A stretch of DNA of 13,208 bases, taken from Sphingomonadaceae bacterium. Its GTDB lineage: Bacteria > Pseudomonadota > Alphaproteobacteria > Sphingomonadales > Sphingomonadaceae. Under the pieces are notes generated by a model, which saw only the letters and a list, made by a program, of their open reading frames with translations, was not told where the DNA came from and did not search any database. Of the stretch, positions 1 through 7,448 are shown piece by piece. Position numbers and translations under genes: made by a program. Location: NCBI GenBank assembly GCA_947451875.1, contig CANGBE010000021.1, positions 1 through 13,208 of the forward strand, written 5' to 3'. Within the stretch, counting starts at the first letter, position 1. The number at the start of each line of letters is the position of its first letter.

Positions 1-2
1 CG

Positions 3-1997
3 GCAGAACCCGGCGCCATCCCGGGCAACATTGCCAAGGCAGCCGGTTCCGGTGACGGCTGGTTCGGTCATCCTCCTCAGCTCAAGCGCCTGTTCACCAC
101 CGAGATGTGGGAGCGCTTTGGCTATTATGGCATGAGGGCGATCCTGACCCTCTATCTCGCCAAGCATTTCCTGTTCAAGGATACCACCAGCACAGCGATC
201 TATGGCGGCTTTACCGCACTGGTTTACCTTACCCCGCTGATCGGCGGCCTGATCGCTGATCGCCAGCTGGGTTCGAAGCGCTCAGTCAAGTTCGGCGCGA
301 TCCTGATGGCGGCGGGCTATTTCACCCTGTGCTTCGGCGGCGATGCCGCCAAACCCTATGCTGAATTTGATGGTCAGCGCTACGAAGTCACTGTGTCCAA
401 GCAGGACAAGGTGGAGACACGCTCGATCTCGCTGGGCGGACAGACGCTGGTCATCAAGGGTAACGACGACAAGACGGTCTCACTGCTCGGCGCCGATGGC
501 AAGGAAGTGCGCAAGATTGCCAAGGATGGCTTCAAGTCCGACGGCGAGCGTTCGCCGCTGTTCGTCGCCATTCTGCTGCTCGGCCTTGCCGCTGTGACCA
601 TCGGAAACGGCTTCTTCAAGCCTAATATCTCGACCATAGTTGGCTCGCTATATGCCGATGGAGATCGGCGCCGCGACGCTGGTTTCACGATCTTTTATAT
701 GGGCATCAACCTTGGCTCGCTGATCTCGCAGTTCTTCTGCCCGATCCTTGCCGAGTCAGTGGGTTGGTGGGCCGGATTTGGCCTTGCCGCGATTGGCATG
801 ACCTGCTCGTGGCTGCTGTTCCAGTTCGATGGCGGAAGGCTTAACGGCTATGGTGATCGTCCGGCCGGAGCCAGCGCGAGCAAGGACTGGATGGTCTATG
901 GCGGCGCGCTGCTGGCGATTCCGCTGGTCTGGTTCCTGTTCAACAACCTGATGGGCTATGTCGCGCCCAAGGCTGGCGAGGGTGTTGTCGGCTATTTCCT
1001 CGGCCTGCCGATCATGGGCAAGCTGATGTTCGGCACCTTCCTCGTCGCGGTTCCCGGCATCCTGATCTGGTCGTTCACCGCGGGCAGCCGCAAGGAGTTC
1101 CAGATGATGTTCGCCGCGATGGTGCTGATCGTGTTCAACACCGTGTTCTGGACGCTGTTCGAACAGGCCGGATCGTCGCTCACCCTGTTTGCCGAGCGTA
1201 ACACCGTGCTTGAAATCGGTTGGACCGGACCGCTGTTCGCCATGTTCCGCGCCTCCCCTGCCAGCTATTATGGCTTCTTCATTGCCGTGTTCGGCGGAGT
1301 AAGTTCGCTGGCTTATTGGTTCTTTTCGAACGGCGAGGGTCCAGCCGTAAAGCGCACGATGCGCAATGCCTTCAGCGTAATCGCCGTTCTGGGCGTGATC
1401 GGGATGCACATTGCCCGCCTGCGCGGCTTTGGCAGCGAGGCGGTCTATGTCATGCCCGCCGGACAGACGCAGATCTTCAACGCCCTGTTTATCGTCGCGC
1501 TGGCACCGATCTTCAGCATGATGTGGAATGCGATGGCGCGCAGAGGCATGGAACCGCCGATCCCGGTCAAATTCGGCATTGCGCTGATGGGCGTTGGACT
1601 GGGCTTCCTGCTACTGGTTTGGGGTTCACAATTCGCTGATAGCCAGTTCAAGGTCGGCATGGTCTGGCTGGCCGGGCTCTATCTGATCCATTCGATAGCC
1701 GAACTTTGCATCTCGCCCGTTGGCCTGTCGATGATCACCAAGCTATCGATACCGCGCATTGTCGGCATGATGATGGGCGTGTGGTTCCTGTCGATTGCTG
1801 TCGCGCAATATGTCGCGGGCATTGTCGCCGGTAACGCCAGCGTCGAAACCGTGGGCGGACAGGTGACCAACATGAAGGTCAGCCTCGATACCTATGTCGG
1901 CGTGTTCACCACGATCAGCCTCTGGGCGATCGGCCTTGGCGCAGCGCTGCTGGTGTTGTCCTGGCCGCTCAAGCGGCTGATGCACGGGGTGAAGTAG
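3..1997 (+). CDS. POT/PTR2-family proton-dependent oligopeptide transporter (5' partial)
   Basis: Inner-membrane major-facilitator protein, predicted to import di- and tripeptides with protons. The frame is open back to the window edge, and the 34 codons before the ATG at 105 read like a normal POT N-terminus (GHPPQLKRLFTTEMWERFGYYG), so the ATG at 105 is internal and the start lies upstream. Family motifs, numbered from that Met: the ExxERFxYYG segment at residues 1-10 (its first Glu just before); GGLIADRQLGSKRS at 47-60; FKPNIS at 171-176; then FYMGINLGSL and FWTLFEQAGSSLTLF, and near the C-terminus ELCISPVGLSM in a late helix. At least 12 hydrophobic segments are visible. Unusual: residues about 80-150 (nt 342-554) form a hydrophilic, strand-rich insert between TM3 and TM4, where bacterial POTs usually have a short loop. 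It stands alone; the next gene on this strand is the toxin-antitoxin pair. Substrate specificity cannot be read from sequence. Confidence 0.93.
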   Translation, partial: AEPGAIPGNIAKAAGSGDGWFGHPPQLKRLFTTEMWERFGYYGMRAILTLYLAKHFLFKDTTSTAIYGGFTALVYLTPLIGGLIADRQLGSKRSVKFGAILMAAGYFTLCFGGDAAKPYAEFDGQRYEVTVSKQDKVETRSISLGGQTLVIKGNDDKTVSLLGADGKEVRKIAKDGFKSDGERSPLFVAILLLGLAAVTIGNGFFKPNISTIVGSLYADGDRRRDAGFTIFYMGINLGSLISQFFCPILAESVGWWAGFGLAAIGMTCSWLLFQFDGGRLNGYGDRPAGASASKDWMVYGGALLAIPLVWFLFNNLMGYVAPKAGEGVVGYFLGLPIMGKLMFGTFLVAVPGILIWSFTAGSRKEFQMMFAAMVLIVFNTVFWTLFEQAGSSLTLFAERNTVLEIGWTGPLFAMFRASPASYYGFFIAVFGGVSSLAYWFFSNGEGPAVKRTMRNAFSVIAVLGVIGMHIARLRGFGSEAVYVMPAGQTQIFNALFIVALAPIFSMMWNAMARRGMEPPIPVKFGIALMGVGLGFLLLVWGSQFADSQFKVGMVWLAGLYLIHSIAELCISPVGLSMITKLSIPRIVGMMMGVWFLSIAVAQYVAGIVAGNASVETVGGQVTNMKVSLDTYVGVFTTISLWAIGLGAALLVLSWPLKRLMHGVK

Positions 1998-2023
1998 GGG
2001 GCTTACTGATCACATTGCAAATC

Positions 2024-2059
2024 AGGCTCCCTTGTTATACATGTATGACAAAGGAGCCT
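2024..2059. promoter_or_regulatory. 36-bp near-perfect palindrome: putative autoregulatory operator / RBS-masking hairpin of the toxin-antitoxin operon
   Basis: The left arm is AGGCTCCCTTGTTATACA (2024-2041) and the right arm is TGTATGACAAAGGAGCCT (2042-2059). Sixteen of 18 pairs match, the exceptions being 2031/2052 (C/A) and 2036/2047 (T/G, a wobble in RNA). The inner core ATACATGTAT (2037-2046) is perfect. The element ends 4 nt before the antitoxin ATG and contains its Shine-Dalgarno sequence AAGGAG (2051-2056). Ribbon-helix-helix antitoxins normally bind palindromes in their own promoter, so an operator is the expected reading. A weak promoter (TTGCAA 2015-2020, 15-nt spacer, TATACA 2036-2041) would place the -10 element inside it. 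If transcription began upstream, the RNA hairpin would also hide the ribosome binding site. The palindrome is seen directly; both functions are inferred. Confidence 0.7.
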
Positions 2060-2063
2060 CGCC

Positions 2064-2282
2064 ATGCTTGCCGTCCGTCTCGATCCCGAACTTGAAGCGC
2101 GTTTGGATGCTGTTGTTAAAAGCAGCGGGCGATCAAAGAGCAACATCATGCGCAAGGCTCTGCAAGATTGCATCGACGAACTTGAAGATATTGCGCTACT
2201 CGAAGCCGCGCTGCGCGATCCTGATGCCGGGAAGCGCATTTCTCACGCTCAGATGAGGCGCGAACTTGGCCTGGACGCTTGA
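2064..2282 (+). CDS. Ribbon-helix-helix (RelB/CopG-like) antitoxin
   Basis: A 72-residue protein, expected to dimerise, bind its own promoter and neutralise the toxin encoded next. The N-terminus MLAVRLDPELEARLDAVVKS has the ribbon-helix-helix pattern: a short beta strand with alternating residues (about 2-6), helix 1 (about 8-19), a turn with SGRSKS (20-25), and helix 2 (26-40, NIMRKALQDCIDELED). The acidic and then basic C-terminal part (about 41-72) would be the toxin-wrapping segment. AAGGAG at 2051-2056 is a strong Shine-Dalgarno site 7 nt before the ATG, and it lies inside the palindrome at 2024-2059. The stop overlaps the toxin start by 17 bp, which suggests translational coupling. I cannot separate RelB, ParD and TraY-type subfamilies from the sequence alone. 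Confidence 0.88.
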   Translation: MLAVRLDPELEARLDAVVKSSGRSKSNIMRKALQDCIDELEDIALLEAALRDPDAGKRISHAQMRRELGLDA

Positions 2283-2529
2283 ATACGAAGCGGCAGCGCG
2301 CAAACAACTACGCAAACTCGGAGGCGCTCCTGCTGCCCGGATAATTGCGGGACTCGAGAAGATCGCGCAGCTCGATAATCCTCGCAGTCGCGGGAAGGCG
2401 ATGCTCGACAACTACGCTGGCTACTGGCGCTATCGGTTTGAAGATTTTCGCGTCATCGCAAAAATTGAGGACGACAAGCTTATCATAGCGGTTGTGGCCG
2501 TTGGCCACCGCCGCGAGGTTTATGGTTGA
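2266..2529 (+). CDS. RelE/ParE-family toxin (TTG start)
   Basis: An 87-residue toxin partner. The fold signature is clear: an N-terminal strand MAWTLEYEAAARKQLRKL, an amphipathic helical hairpin (about 8-35), a GYWRYRFEDFRVIAKI strand pair (52-67), and a last strand IIAVVAVGHRREVYG ending with basic residues (81-83) and Tyr86. These basic and Tyr positions resemble the ribosome-dependent mRNase active site of RelE (C-terminal Arg and Tyr), but ParE gyrase toxins share the fold, so the target is not settled. The start is TTG at 2266: an in-frame TGA at 2254 rules out anything further upstream, and MAWTLEY matches how RelE relatives begin. The GAGGCG at 2255-2260 could be its ribosome binding site. 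It overlaps the antitoxin by 17 bp. Its 3' end overlaps the convergent gene at 2520-2951 by 10 bp, leaving no room for a terminator. Confidence 0.87.
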   Translation: MAWTLEYEAAARKQLRKLGGAPAARIIAGLEKIAQLDNPRSRGKAMLDNYAGYWRYRFEDFRVIAKIEDDKLIIAVVAVGHRREVYG

Positions 2530-2951
2530 GCCTTGCTTGCCAGCCCCATATCCAGCCATCGCCCAAAGTTGCGCAAGGTTACGGGCCAGTCTTTCGGCCA
2601 ATCGGGATATGCTTTCTCGCAAAAACCTTGCCGTTCGGCGAAGTCTCTCGGCCAATCCATGCTCCAGTCGCCATCGTCGATCCACAGGTTCATATCGAGA
2701 TCGTCGTCGGGGTGCGGAGTGAATTTCGGCTCCAAATAGGATGCTGTAGTATTCCACAGGAACTCAGTTGTCGCTGAACTGACGTTGCGCAGCATCTGCT
2801 CTGTGAATTCCGCTTTGGTGGGATTTGGGCGACGCGCTAGCAATCGAACCTGTTGCTTTCTGGTGTTCCGCCAAGCAATCCCAAACCAAATGCAAAGGCA
2901 AACAACGACAAATGTTGCGGGGAACAGCCAGTGTGGCAAATCGCCCCTCAA
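2520..2951 (-). CDS. Uncharacterised single-pass membrane-anchored protein
   Basis: I do not recognise a named family. The 143 residues have one N-terminal hydrophobic segment (about 7-27, WLFPATFVVVCLCIWFGIAW) followed by a basic stretch (28-42), which suggests an N-out/C-in anchor with a cytoplasmic soluble part. The C-terminal half is unusually rich in Trp, Asp and Pro (DDDLDMNLWIDDGDWSMDW at 82-100 and YPDWPKDWP at 115-123), which looks like a compact conserved domain. The start is probably TTG at 2949-2951, overlapping the dxs stop as TTGA, with GGGGAGG just upstream inside the dxs 3' end as ribosome binding site. That arrangement implies co-transcription and coupling with dxs. An alternative TTG lies 12 nt further in. 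The reading frame is intact, and its coding look (acidic, Trp-rich and not low complexity) argues that it is real rather than a shadow. Confidence 0.72.
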   Translation of the reverse strand: MRGDLPHWLFPATFVVVCLCIWFGIAWRNTRKQQVRLLARRPNPTKAEFTEQMLRNVSSATTEFLWNTTASYLEPKFTPHPDDDLDMNLWIDDGDWSMDWPRDFAERQGFCEKAYPDWPKDWPVTLRNFGRWLDMGLASKAQP

Positions 2952-4870
2952 GCCCGAACCTCCCCAACCCCCGCGTCATTCCAGCGGAGCGCCTTCAGCA
3001 CTGTCTCGACAATCTGCGGGGCATTGAGCCCGGCGGTATCGTATTGCTTCTCGGGCGAATCATGGTCCTGAAACACATCGGGCAGGCGCATGGTGCGGAT
3101 GGTCAGCCCGGCATCGGTCAGGCCTTCGTCGCTGGCCATGGTCAGCACGTGTGCGCCAAGGCCGCCGATTGAGCCTTCCTCAACCGTGACGATCACGTCA
3201 TGCGTCGCCATCAGCTTGCGGATGAGTTCCTCGTCAAGCGGCTTGGCGAAGCGCAGGTCGGCGACGGTGGTGGACAGGCCCTTGGCTTCAAGCTGGTCTG
3301 CCGCTTTCAGGCTTTCGGCCAAACGCGTGCCGAGTGAGAGCAGGGCGATCTTGGTTCCGTGGCGAACAATCCGACCTTTGCCGATTTCCAGACGCTCAGG
3401 CACTTCTGGTAGCGCAACGCCAACGCCATTGCCGCGCGGATAGCGGAAGGCAATCGGGCCGGAATCGTGAAGCGCCGCCGTGTGCGTCATGTGGGCTAGC
3501 TCGGCCTCATCGGCGGCGGCCATGACCACGAAGTTAGGCAGAGTGGCGAGGTAGGTTACGTCGAACGAACCGGCGTGAGTCGCCCCATCCGCACCGACGA
3601 GGCCCGCGCGATCAATCGCGAAACGCACTGGCAGATTCTGGATCGCCACATCGTGGACAACCTGATCGAAAGCGCGCTGGAGGAAGGTGGAATAGATCGC
3701 GCAGAACGGCCGCATCCCTTGCGCGGCCAGGCCTGCGGCGAAGGTAACAGCGTGCTGCTCGGCAATGCCGACGTCGAAGGAGCGATCCGGGAACAGTTCG
3801 GCAAACTTATCTAGCCCGGTGCCGCTCGGCATAGCCGCAGTGATAGCGCAGATCGTGCTGTCGCGCTGTCCCTCGGCGATCAGCGCCTTCGCAAACACAT
3901 TGGTATAGCTCGGCGGGCCGCTGGCACCCTTCACCTGCTCGCCAGTGATGACATCGAACTTCTGCACGCCGTGATACTTGTCGTCGGCTTCTTCAGCCGG
4001 GGCATAGCCTTTGCCCTTCTTGGTGACGACATGGATCAGGCAAGGCCCTTCGGCGGCATCGCGCACATTCTCAAGGATCGGGATCAGCTGCTCGAGATTG
4101 TGCCCGTCGATCGGCCCGACGTAATAGAGTCCAAGCTCTTCAAACAGAGTGCCTCCCATCCACCAGCCGCGTGCCATCTCGTCGGTGCGCCGTGCGGCCT
4201 TGTGCAGAACCTCGGGCAGCTTGCGCGACATCCGCCGGGCGATATCGCGCACCCTCAGGAACGGACGCGAGCTCACCAGCCGGGCGAGATAGGCCGAAAG
4301 GCCGCCCACCGGCGGCGCAATCGACATGTCATTGTCATTGAGGATAACGACCAGCCGGTTGCCCGCCGCCTTGGCATTATTCATCGCCTCATAGGCCATG
4401 CCCGCCGACATCGCGCCGTCACCGATCACCGCAATCCCGCGCCCGGGATTGCCAGCCAGCTTGTTCGCCACGGCAAAGCCCAGCGCTGCCGAAATCGAGG
4501 TGGAGCTGTGCGCCGTGCCGAACGGATCGTATTCGCTCTCGCTGCGCTTGGTGAAGCCCGATAGCCCGCCGCCCTGCCTGATCGTGCGGATGCGGCAGCG
4601 GCGGCCGGTGATGATCTTATGGGGATAGGCCTGATGGCCAACGTCCCATACCAGCCGATCCTCGGGCGTATTGAACACATAGTGGATCGCCACGGTCAGC
4701 TCGACAACGCCGAGGCCGGAGCCAAGGTGCCCGCCAGTCTGACCAACCGCAGAGATCATCTCGCTGCGAAGTTCATCGGCCAACTGCCGCAACTGCGCAG
4801 GGGCCAGCTTGCGCATATCGTCTGGCGTGTCGACCGTATCGAGCAGAGGGGTGGCCGGTTCGGGGCTCAT
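2948..4870 (-). CDS. dxs: 1-deoxy-D-xylulose-5-phosphate synthase
   Basis: A cytosolic thiamine-diphosphate enzyme joining pyruvate and glyceraldehyde 3-phosphate to give DXP, the entry step of the MEP isoprenoid pathway and also a precursor for thiamine and pyridoxal phosphate. At 640 residues it is close to the usual 620-640. Visible features: GGHLGSGLGVVEL (47-57) with the conserved His; VWDVGHQAYPHK (74-85); GTAHSSTSISAALGFA (118-133); the ThDP/Mg motif GDGAMSAGMAYEAMNN (150-165) ending in LNDNDMSI (177-184); YYVGPIDGHN (249-258); the catalytic Glu in GIAEQHAVTFAAG (E371); DRAGLVGADGATHAGSFD; RYPRGNG; and a transketolase C-terminal domain. The start is ATG at 4870. It is divergent from the helicase gene with a gap of about 105 bp, and its stop overlaps the next gene on the same strand. 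No xseB or ispA neighbour is seen, unlike in some alphaproteobacteria. Confidence 0.98.
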   Translation of the reverse strand: MSPEPATPLLDTVDTPDDMRKLAPAQLRQLADELRSEMISAVGQTGGHLGSGLGVVELTVAIHYVFNTPEDRLVWDVGHQAYPHKIITGRRCRIRTIRQGGGLSGFTKRSESEYDPFGTAHSSTSISAALGFAVANKLAGNPGRGIAVIGDGAMSAGMAYEAMNNAKAAGNRLVVILNDNDMSIAPPVGGLSAYLARLVSSRPFLRVRDIARRMSRKLPEVLHKAARRTDEMARGWWMGGTLFEELGLYYVGPIDGHNLEQLIPILENVRDAAEGPCLIHVVTKKGKGYAPAEEADDKYHGVQKFDVITGEQVKGASGPPSYTNVFAKALIAEGQRDSTICAITAAMPSGTGLDKFAELFPDRSFDVGIAEQHAVTFAAGLAAQGMRPFCAIYSTFLQRAFDQVVHDVAIQNLPVRFAIDRAGLVGADGATHAGSFDVTYLATLPNFVVMAAADEAELAHMTHTAALHDSGPIAFRYPRGNGVGVALPEVPERLEIGKGRIVRHGTKIALLSLGTRLAESLKAADQLEAKGLSTTVADLRFAKPLDEELIRKLMATHDVIVTVEEGSIGGLGAHVLTMASDEGLTDAGLTIRTMRLPDVFQDHDSPEKQYDTAGLNAPQIVETVLKALRWNDAGVGEVRA

Positions 4871-4975
4871 TCGCCTGCCCTTACACAGCTGTTACGCCTA
4901 AGTCGATTGTTCCATTGCTATCGCCCCCTGCAACAGGCCATTTCCTCAACCCCCATGCGTGCCTATGTTGCGAGC
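4871..4975. other. Divergent promoter region between dxs and the helicase gene
   Basis: About 105 bp separate the two start codons and must hold promoters for both directions. I see no convincing -35/-10 pair on either strand. An 8-bp palindrome ACAGCTGT lies at 4885-4892, close to the dxs start, but is too short to assign. The dxs side carries GGGCAGGCGA just before the ATG as a weak ribosome binding site. Confidence 0.35.
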
Positions 4976-7396
4976 ATGGCCCAGGTCCTGCCCCCATCCA
5001 TCGAGCAATGGTTCACCGCGCGTGGTTGGCGCTTGCGGCGCCATCAGGCAGAGATGCTGGCGGTGGCGCAGAGCGGGAGCCACGCACTGCTCACCGCCGA
5101 CACCGGCGCGGGAAAGACTCTGGCGGGATTCCTTCCAACGCTGGCTGAGTTCGCTGGCGATGATATCCCCCAAGACGGCTTGCATACGCTCTACATCTCG
5201 CCGCTTAAGGCGCTGGCGCACGATGTGCAGCGCAACCTGCTCTCGCCTGTTAGCGATATTGGCCTGCCGATCCGCATCGAGACCCGCAGCGGTGACACGC
5301 CATCCGATCGTAAGGCGCGTCAACGCGCGAGGCCGCCGCATATCTTGCTGACTACGCCTGAATCGTTGTCGCTGCTGCTGTCCTACCCTGAGAGCGCGAC
5401 CCTGTTTGCCACGCTCAAACGTGTGGTGATCGATGAAGTCCACGCGTTTGCCACATCCAAGCGTGGCGATCTGCTGTCTCTGTCTCTCGCCCGGTTGCAG
5501 ACTTTGGCGCCAGATATGCAGCGAGTGGCGTTATCGGCGACTATTGCCGATGCGCAAAGTTTCCGTACGTGGCTTTCACCTGGCGGTGATCCACAGGCCG
5601 TCGTGCTGGTGGAAGGAGAGAATGGCGCTCCGCCAGAGGTTTCTGTGCTGCTTCCCGTGGAAGAGCGCGTGCCGTGGTCCGGTCATGCCGCGACATGGGC
5701 GATCCCGCAGCTAATGACGGCGATAAAGGCCAATCGCACGACGCTGGTTTTCGCCAATACGCGCTTCCTTGCCGAGCTGATTTTTCGGCTGTTGTGGGAT
5801 GCCAACGAGGATACGCTACCGATCGGTATCCACCACGGCTCGCTCTCCAAAGAGGCGCGGCGCAAGGCGGAGGGCGCAATGGCTCGCGGCGAGTTGCGTG
5901 CTTTGGTCTGCACTTCCAGCCTCGATCTGGGCGTCGACTGGGGGGACATTGATCTGGTTGTGCAAATGGGTGCGCCGAAGGGATCGTCGCGGCTGCTGCA
6001 GCGGATCGGGCGGGCGGGCCACCGGCTCGATTGCCCAAGCCGCGCTTTACTCGTGCCGGGGAACCGCTTCGAATACCTGGAGGCCATGGCGGCAAAGGCG
6101 GCGGTGGACGATGGTCAGCGCGATGGTGAAGACTTTCGCCCTGGCAGTCTCGATGTGCTCGCCCAGCATGTGATGGCGCTCGCCTGTGCTGGGCCTCTGG
6201 ATGAGGTGAGCTTGCTGGCTGAACTGCGGCTGGCGCATCCCTATGCTGGGCTTGACGCGGCAGCGCTGGGGCGGGTGCTCGATTTTGTTGCGACCGGCGG
6301 TTATTCGCTTCGCGCCTATGAGCGGTTCAAGCGGATTGTTAGGGACAAACTGGGCATCTGGCGGCTTTCCCATCCTGAACATGCGGCACGGCACCGGATG
6401 AATGCCGGGATCATCGTCGATTCTGAAATGCTTCACGTCCGCTTCCGAAATGGGCGTGAGCTTGGCAGGGTTGAGGAGAGCTTTGGCGCAAGTCTGCGCC
6501 CGGGCGATACCATCCGCTTTGCGGGCATGGACCTAGAGGTTGAGTCTCTGCGCGATCTCGATCTGATCGTGCGTGCAGCCAGGAAGTCTGGGCAGATTCC
6601 CAGCTACATGGGATCGCGAATGCCGATCTCGACGCAACTTGCAGCGCGGGTTCGTGCCATGATTGTTGATCGGGCTGGCTGGGCGGGGTTTCCTGATGAC
6701 GTCCGGGAGTGGCTGGAGATGCAGGACTGGCGCAGCCGCCTGCCCGGGCCAGACGAACTGCTGGTCGAGAGTTTTCCGCTCAAGAAACAGCACTATTGCG
6801 TGTTTTACACGTTCGAGGGGTGGAACGCGAACCAGTCTTTAGGAATTCTGATAACCCGGCGAATGGAGGGGCTCGGCCTCTCGCCGCTTGGCTTTGTTGC
6901 CAGTGATTATGCGCTCGCGGTCTGGGGTCTGAAGCCTATCACTGATCCTGCCGCGCTGCTTACCGGCGACATGCTGGCGGATGAATTCACGGATTGGGTT
7001 CAGAACAGCTATCTGCTGCGCCGGGCCTTTCGCGAGGCGGCAGTGATAGGCGGACTGGTTGAACGGCAGCTTCCGGGGAAACGGAAATCGGGCCGTCAGG
7101 TTACCTTTTCGACCGACCTGATTTATGACGTACTCAGGAAACATGAGCCCGACCATGTGCTGATCGAGGCAGCTTGGGCAGATGCGCGCGTGCGGCTGAC
7201 CGATGTCGAGCGGCTGGCGCAGGTGCTTGAGCGGGCAGGCGAACGACTGGTCCATGTCGAACTTGATCGGGTTTCACCGATGGCGGTTCCGGTGCTCGTG
7301 ATGATCGGCCGTGAAAGCCTGCCCGCTGGGGCTGCTGACGATGAGCTGCTGATCGAGGCGGAAAGTCTGGCGGGGCTGGCGATGCGTGGGGATTGA
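4976..7396 (+). CDS. Lhr-core DEXH-box helicase (ligase-associated DNA damage response type)
   Basis: A superfamily 2 ATP-dependent 3'-5' DNA helicase resembling the ligase-associated type that usually sits with an ATP-dependent DNA ligase, an MBL-fold exonuclease and a phosphoesterase. From the chosen ATG it has 806 residues, about the core length and far shorter than E. coli Lhr (over 1500). Motifs: Q-like GWRLRRHQ (17-24); Walker A TADTGAGKT (40-48); SPLKALAHD (75-83); TTPESL (126-131); DEVH box VIDEVHAF (151-158); SAT (187-189); TLVFANTR (256-263); HHGSLS (286-291); CTSSLDLGVDWG (312-323); and QRIGRAGHR (342-350). A long C-terminal part with HYCVFYTFEGWNANQSLG matches the Lhr-core winged-helix/beta-barrel region. 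The frame is open upstream to 4619, but that part runs antisense through dxs. MAQVLPPSIEQWF at 4976 fits family N-termini; ATG 4955 is the alternative. Neither has a clear ribosome binding site. No partner gene lies nearby in the window. Confidence 0.92.
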   Translation: MAQVLPPSIEQWFTARGWRLRRHQAEMLAVAQSGSHALLTADTGAGKTLAGFLPTLAEFAGDDIPQDGLHTLYISPLKALAHDVQRNLLSPVSDIGLPIRIETRSGDTPSDRKARQRARPPHILLTTPESLSLLLSYPESATLFATLKRVVIDEVHAFATSKRGDLLSLSLARLQTLAPDMQRVALSATIADAQSFRTWLSPGGDPQAVVLVEGENGAPPEVSVLLPVEERVPWSGHAATWAIPQLMTAIKANRTTLVFANTRFLAELIFRLLWDANEDTLPIGIHHGSLSKEARRKAEGAMARGELRALVCTSSLDLGVDWGDIDLVVQMGAPKGSSRLLQRIGRAGHRLDCPSRALLVPGNRFEYLEAMAAKAAVDDGQRDGEDFRPGSLDVLAQHVMALACAGPLDEVSLLAELRLAHPYAGLDAAALGRVLDFVATGGYSLRAYERFKRIVRDKLGIWRLSHPEHAARHRMNAGIIVDSEMLHVRFRNGRELGRVEESFGASLRPGDTIRFAGMDLEVESLRDLDLIVRAARKSGQIPSYMGSRMPISTQLAARVRAMIVDRAGWAGFPDDVREWLEMQDWRSRLPGPDELLVESFPLKKQHYCVFYTFEGWNANQSLGILITRRMEGLGLSPLGFVASDYALAVWGLKPITDPAALLTGDMLADEFTDWVQNSYLLRRAFREAAVIGGLVERQLPGKRKSGRQVTFSTDLIYDVLRKHEPDHVLIEAAWADARVRLTDVERLAQVLERAGERLVHVELDRVSPMAVPVLVMIGRESLPAGAADDELLIEAESLAGLAMRGD

Positions 7397-7410
7397 TTGG
7401 ATTGGGAGTC

Positions 7411-7448
7411 GAGGTTGACACAGTTGACACTGTGTAAACCTCGTTTTT
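7411..7448 (+). terminator. Rho-independent terminator of the helicase gene
   Basis: Stem arms GAGGTTGACACAG (7411-7423) and CTGTGTAAACCTC (7430-7442) pair at 12 of 13 positions (G7417/A7436 mismatched). The loop is TTGACA, and a T5 run follows at 7444-7448. It lies 14 nt after the helicase stop. The first arm and loop also form a tandem TTGACACAG/TTGACACTG repeat. Confidence 0.8.

Noticed and set aside
105..107. ATG at 105 as the start of the peptide transporter
   Set aside because: The frame is open to the window edge and the upstream codons encode normal POT N-terminal sequence (TTEMWERF).
756..1409. 217-residue minus-strand frame antisense to the peptide transporter
   Set aside because: Shadow of a membrane-protein gene; strongly polar and repetitive, with no domain.
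2308..2757. 149-residue minus-strand reading frame across the toxin 3' end and the gene at 2520-2951
   Set aside because: It overlaps two better-supported genes, has Arg-rich shadow composition and no recognisable domain.
3971..4564. 197-residue plus-strand frame antisense to dxs
   Set aside because: Its composition is a codon shadow of dxs, and it has no domain or ribosome binding site.
4619..4975. Open upstream extension of the helicase frame, giving a 925-residue product
   Set aside because: It runs antisense through the dxs 5' end, and the extra residues do not look like an Lhr N-terminus; ATG 4976 fits the family.
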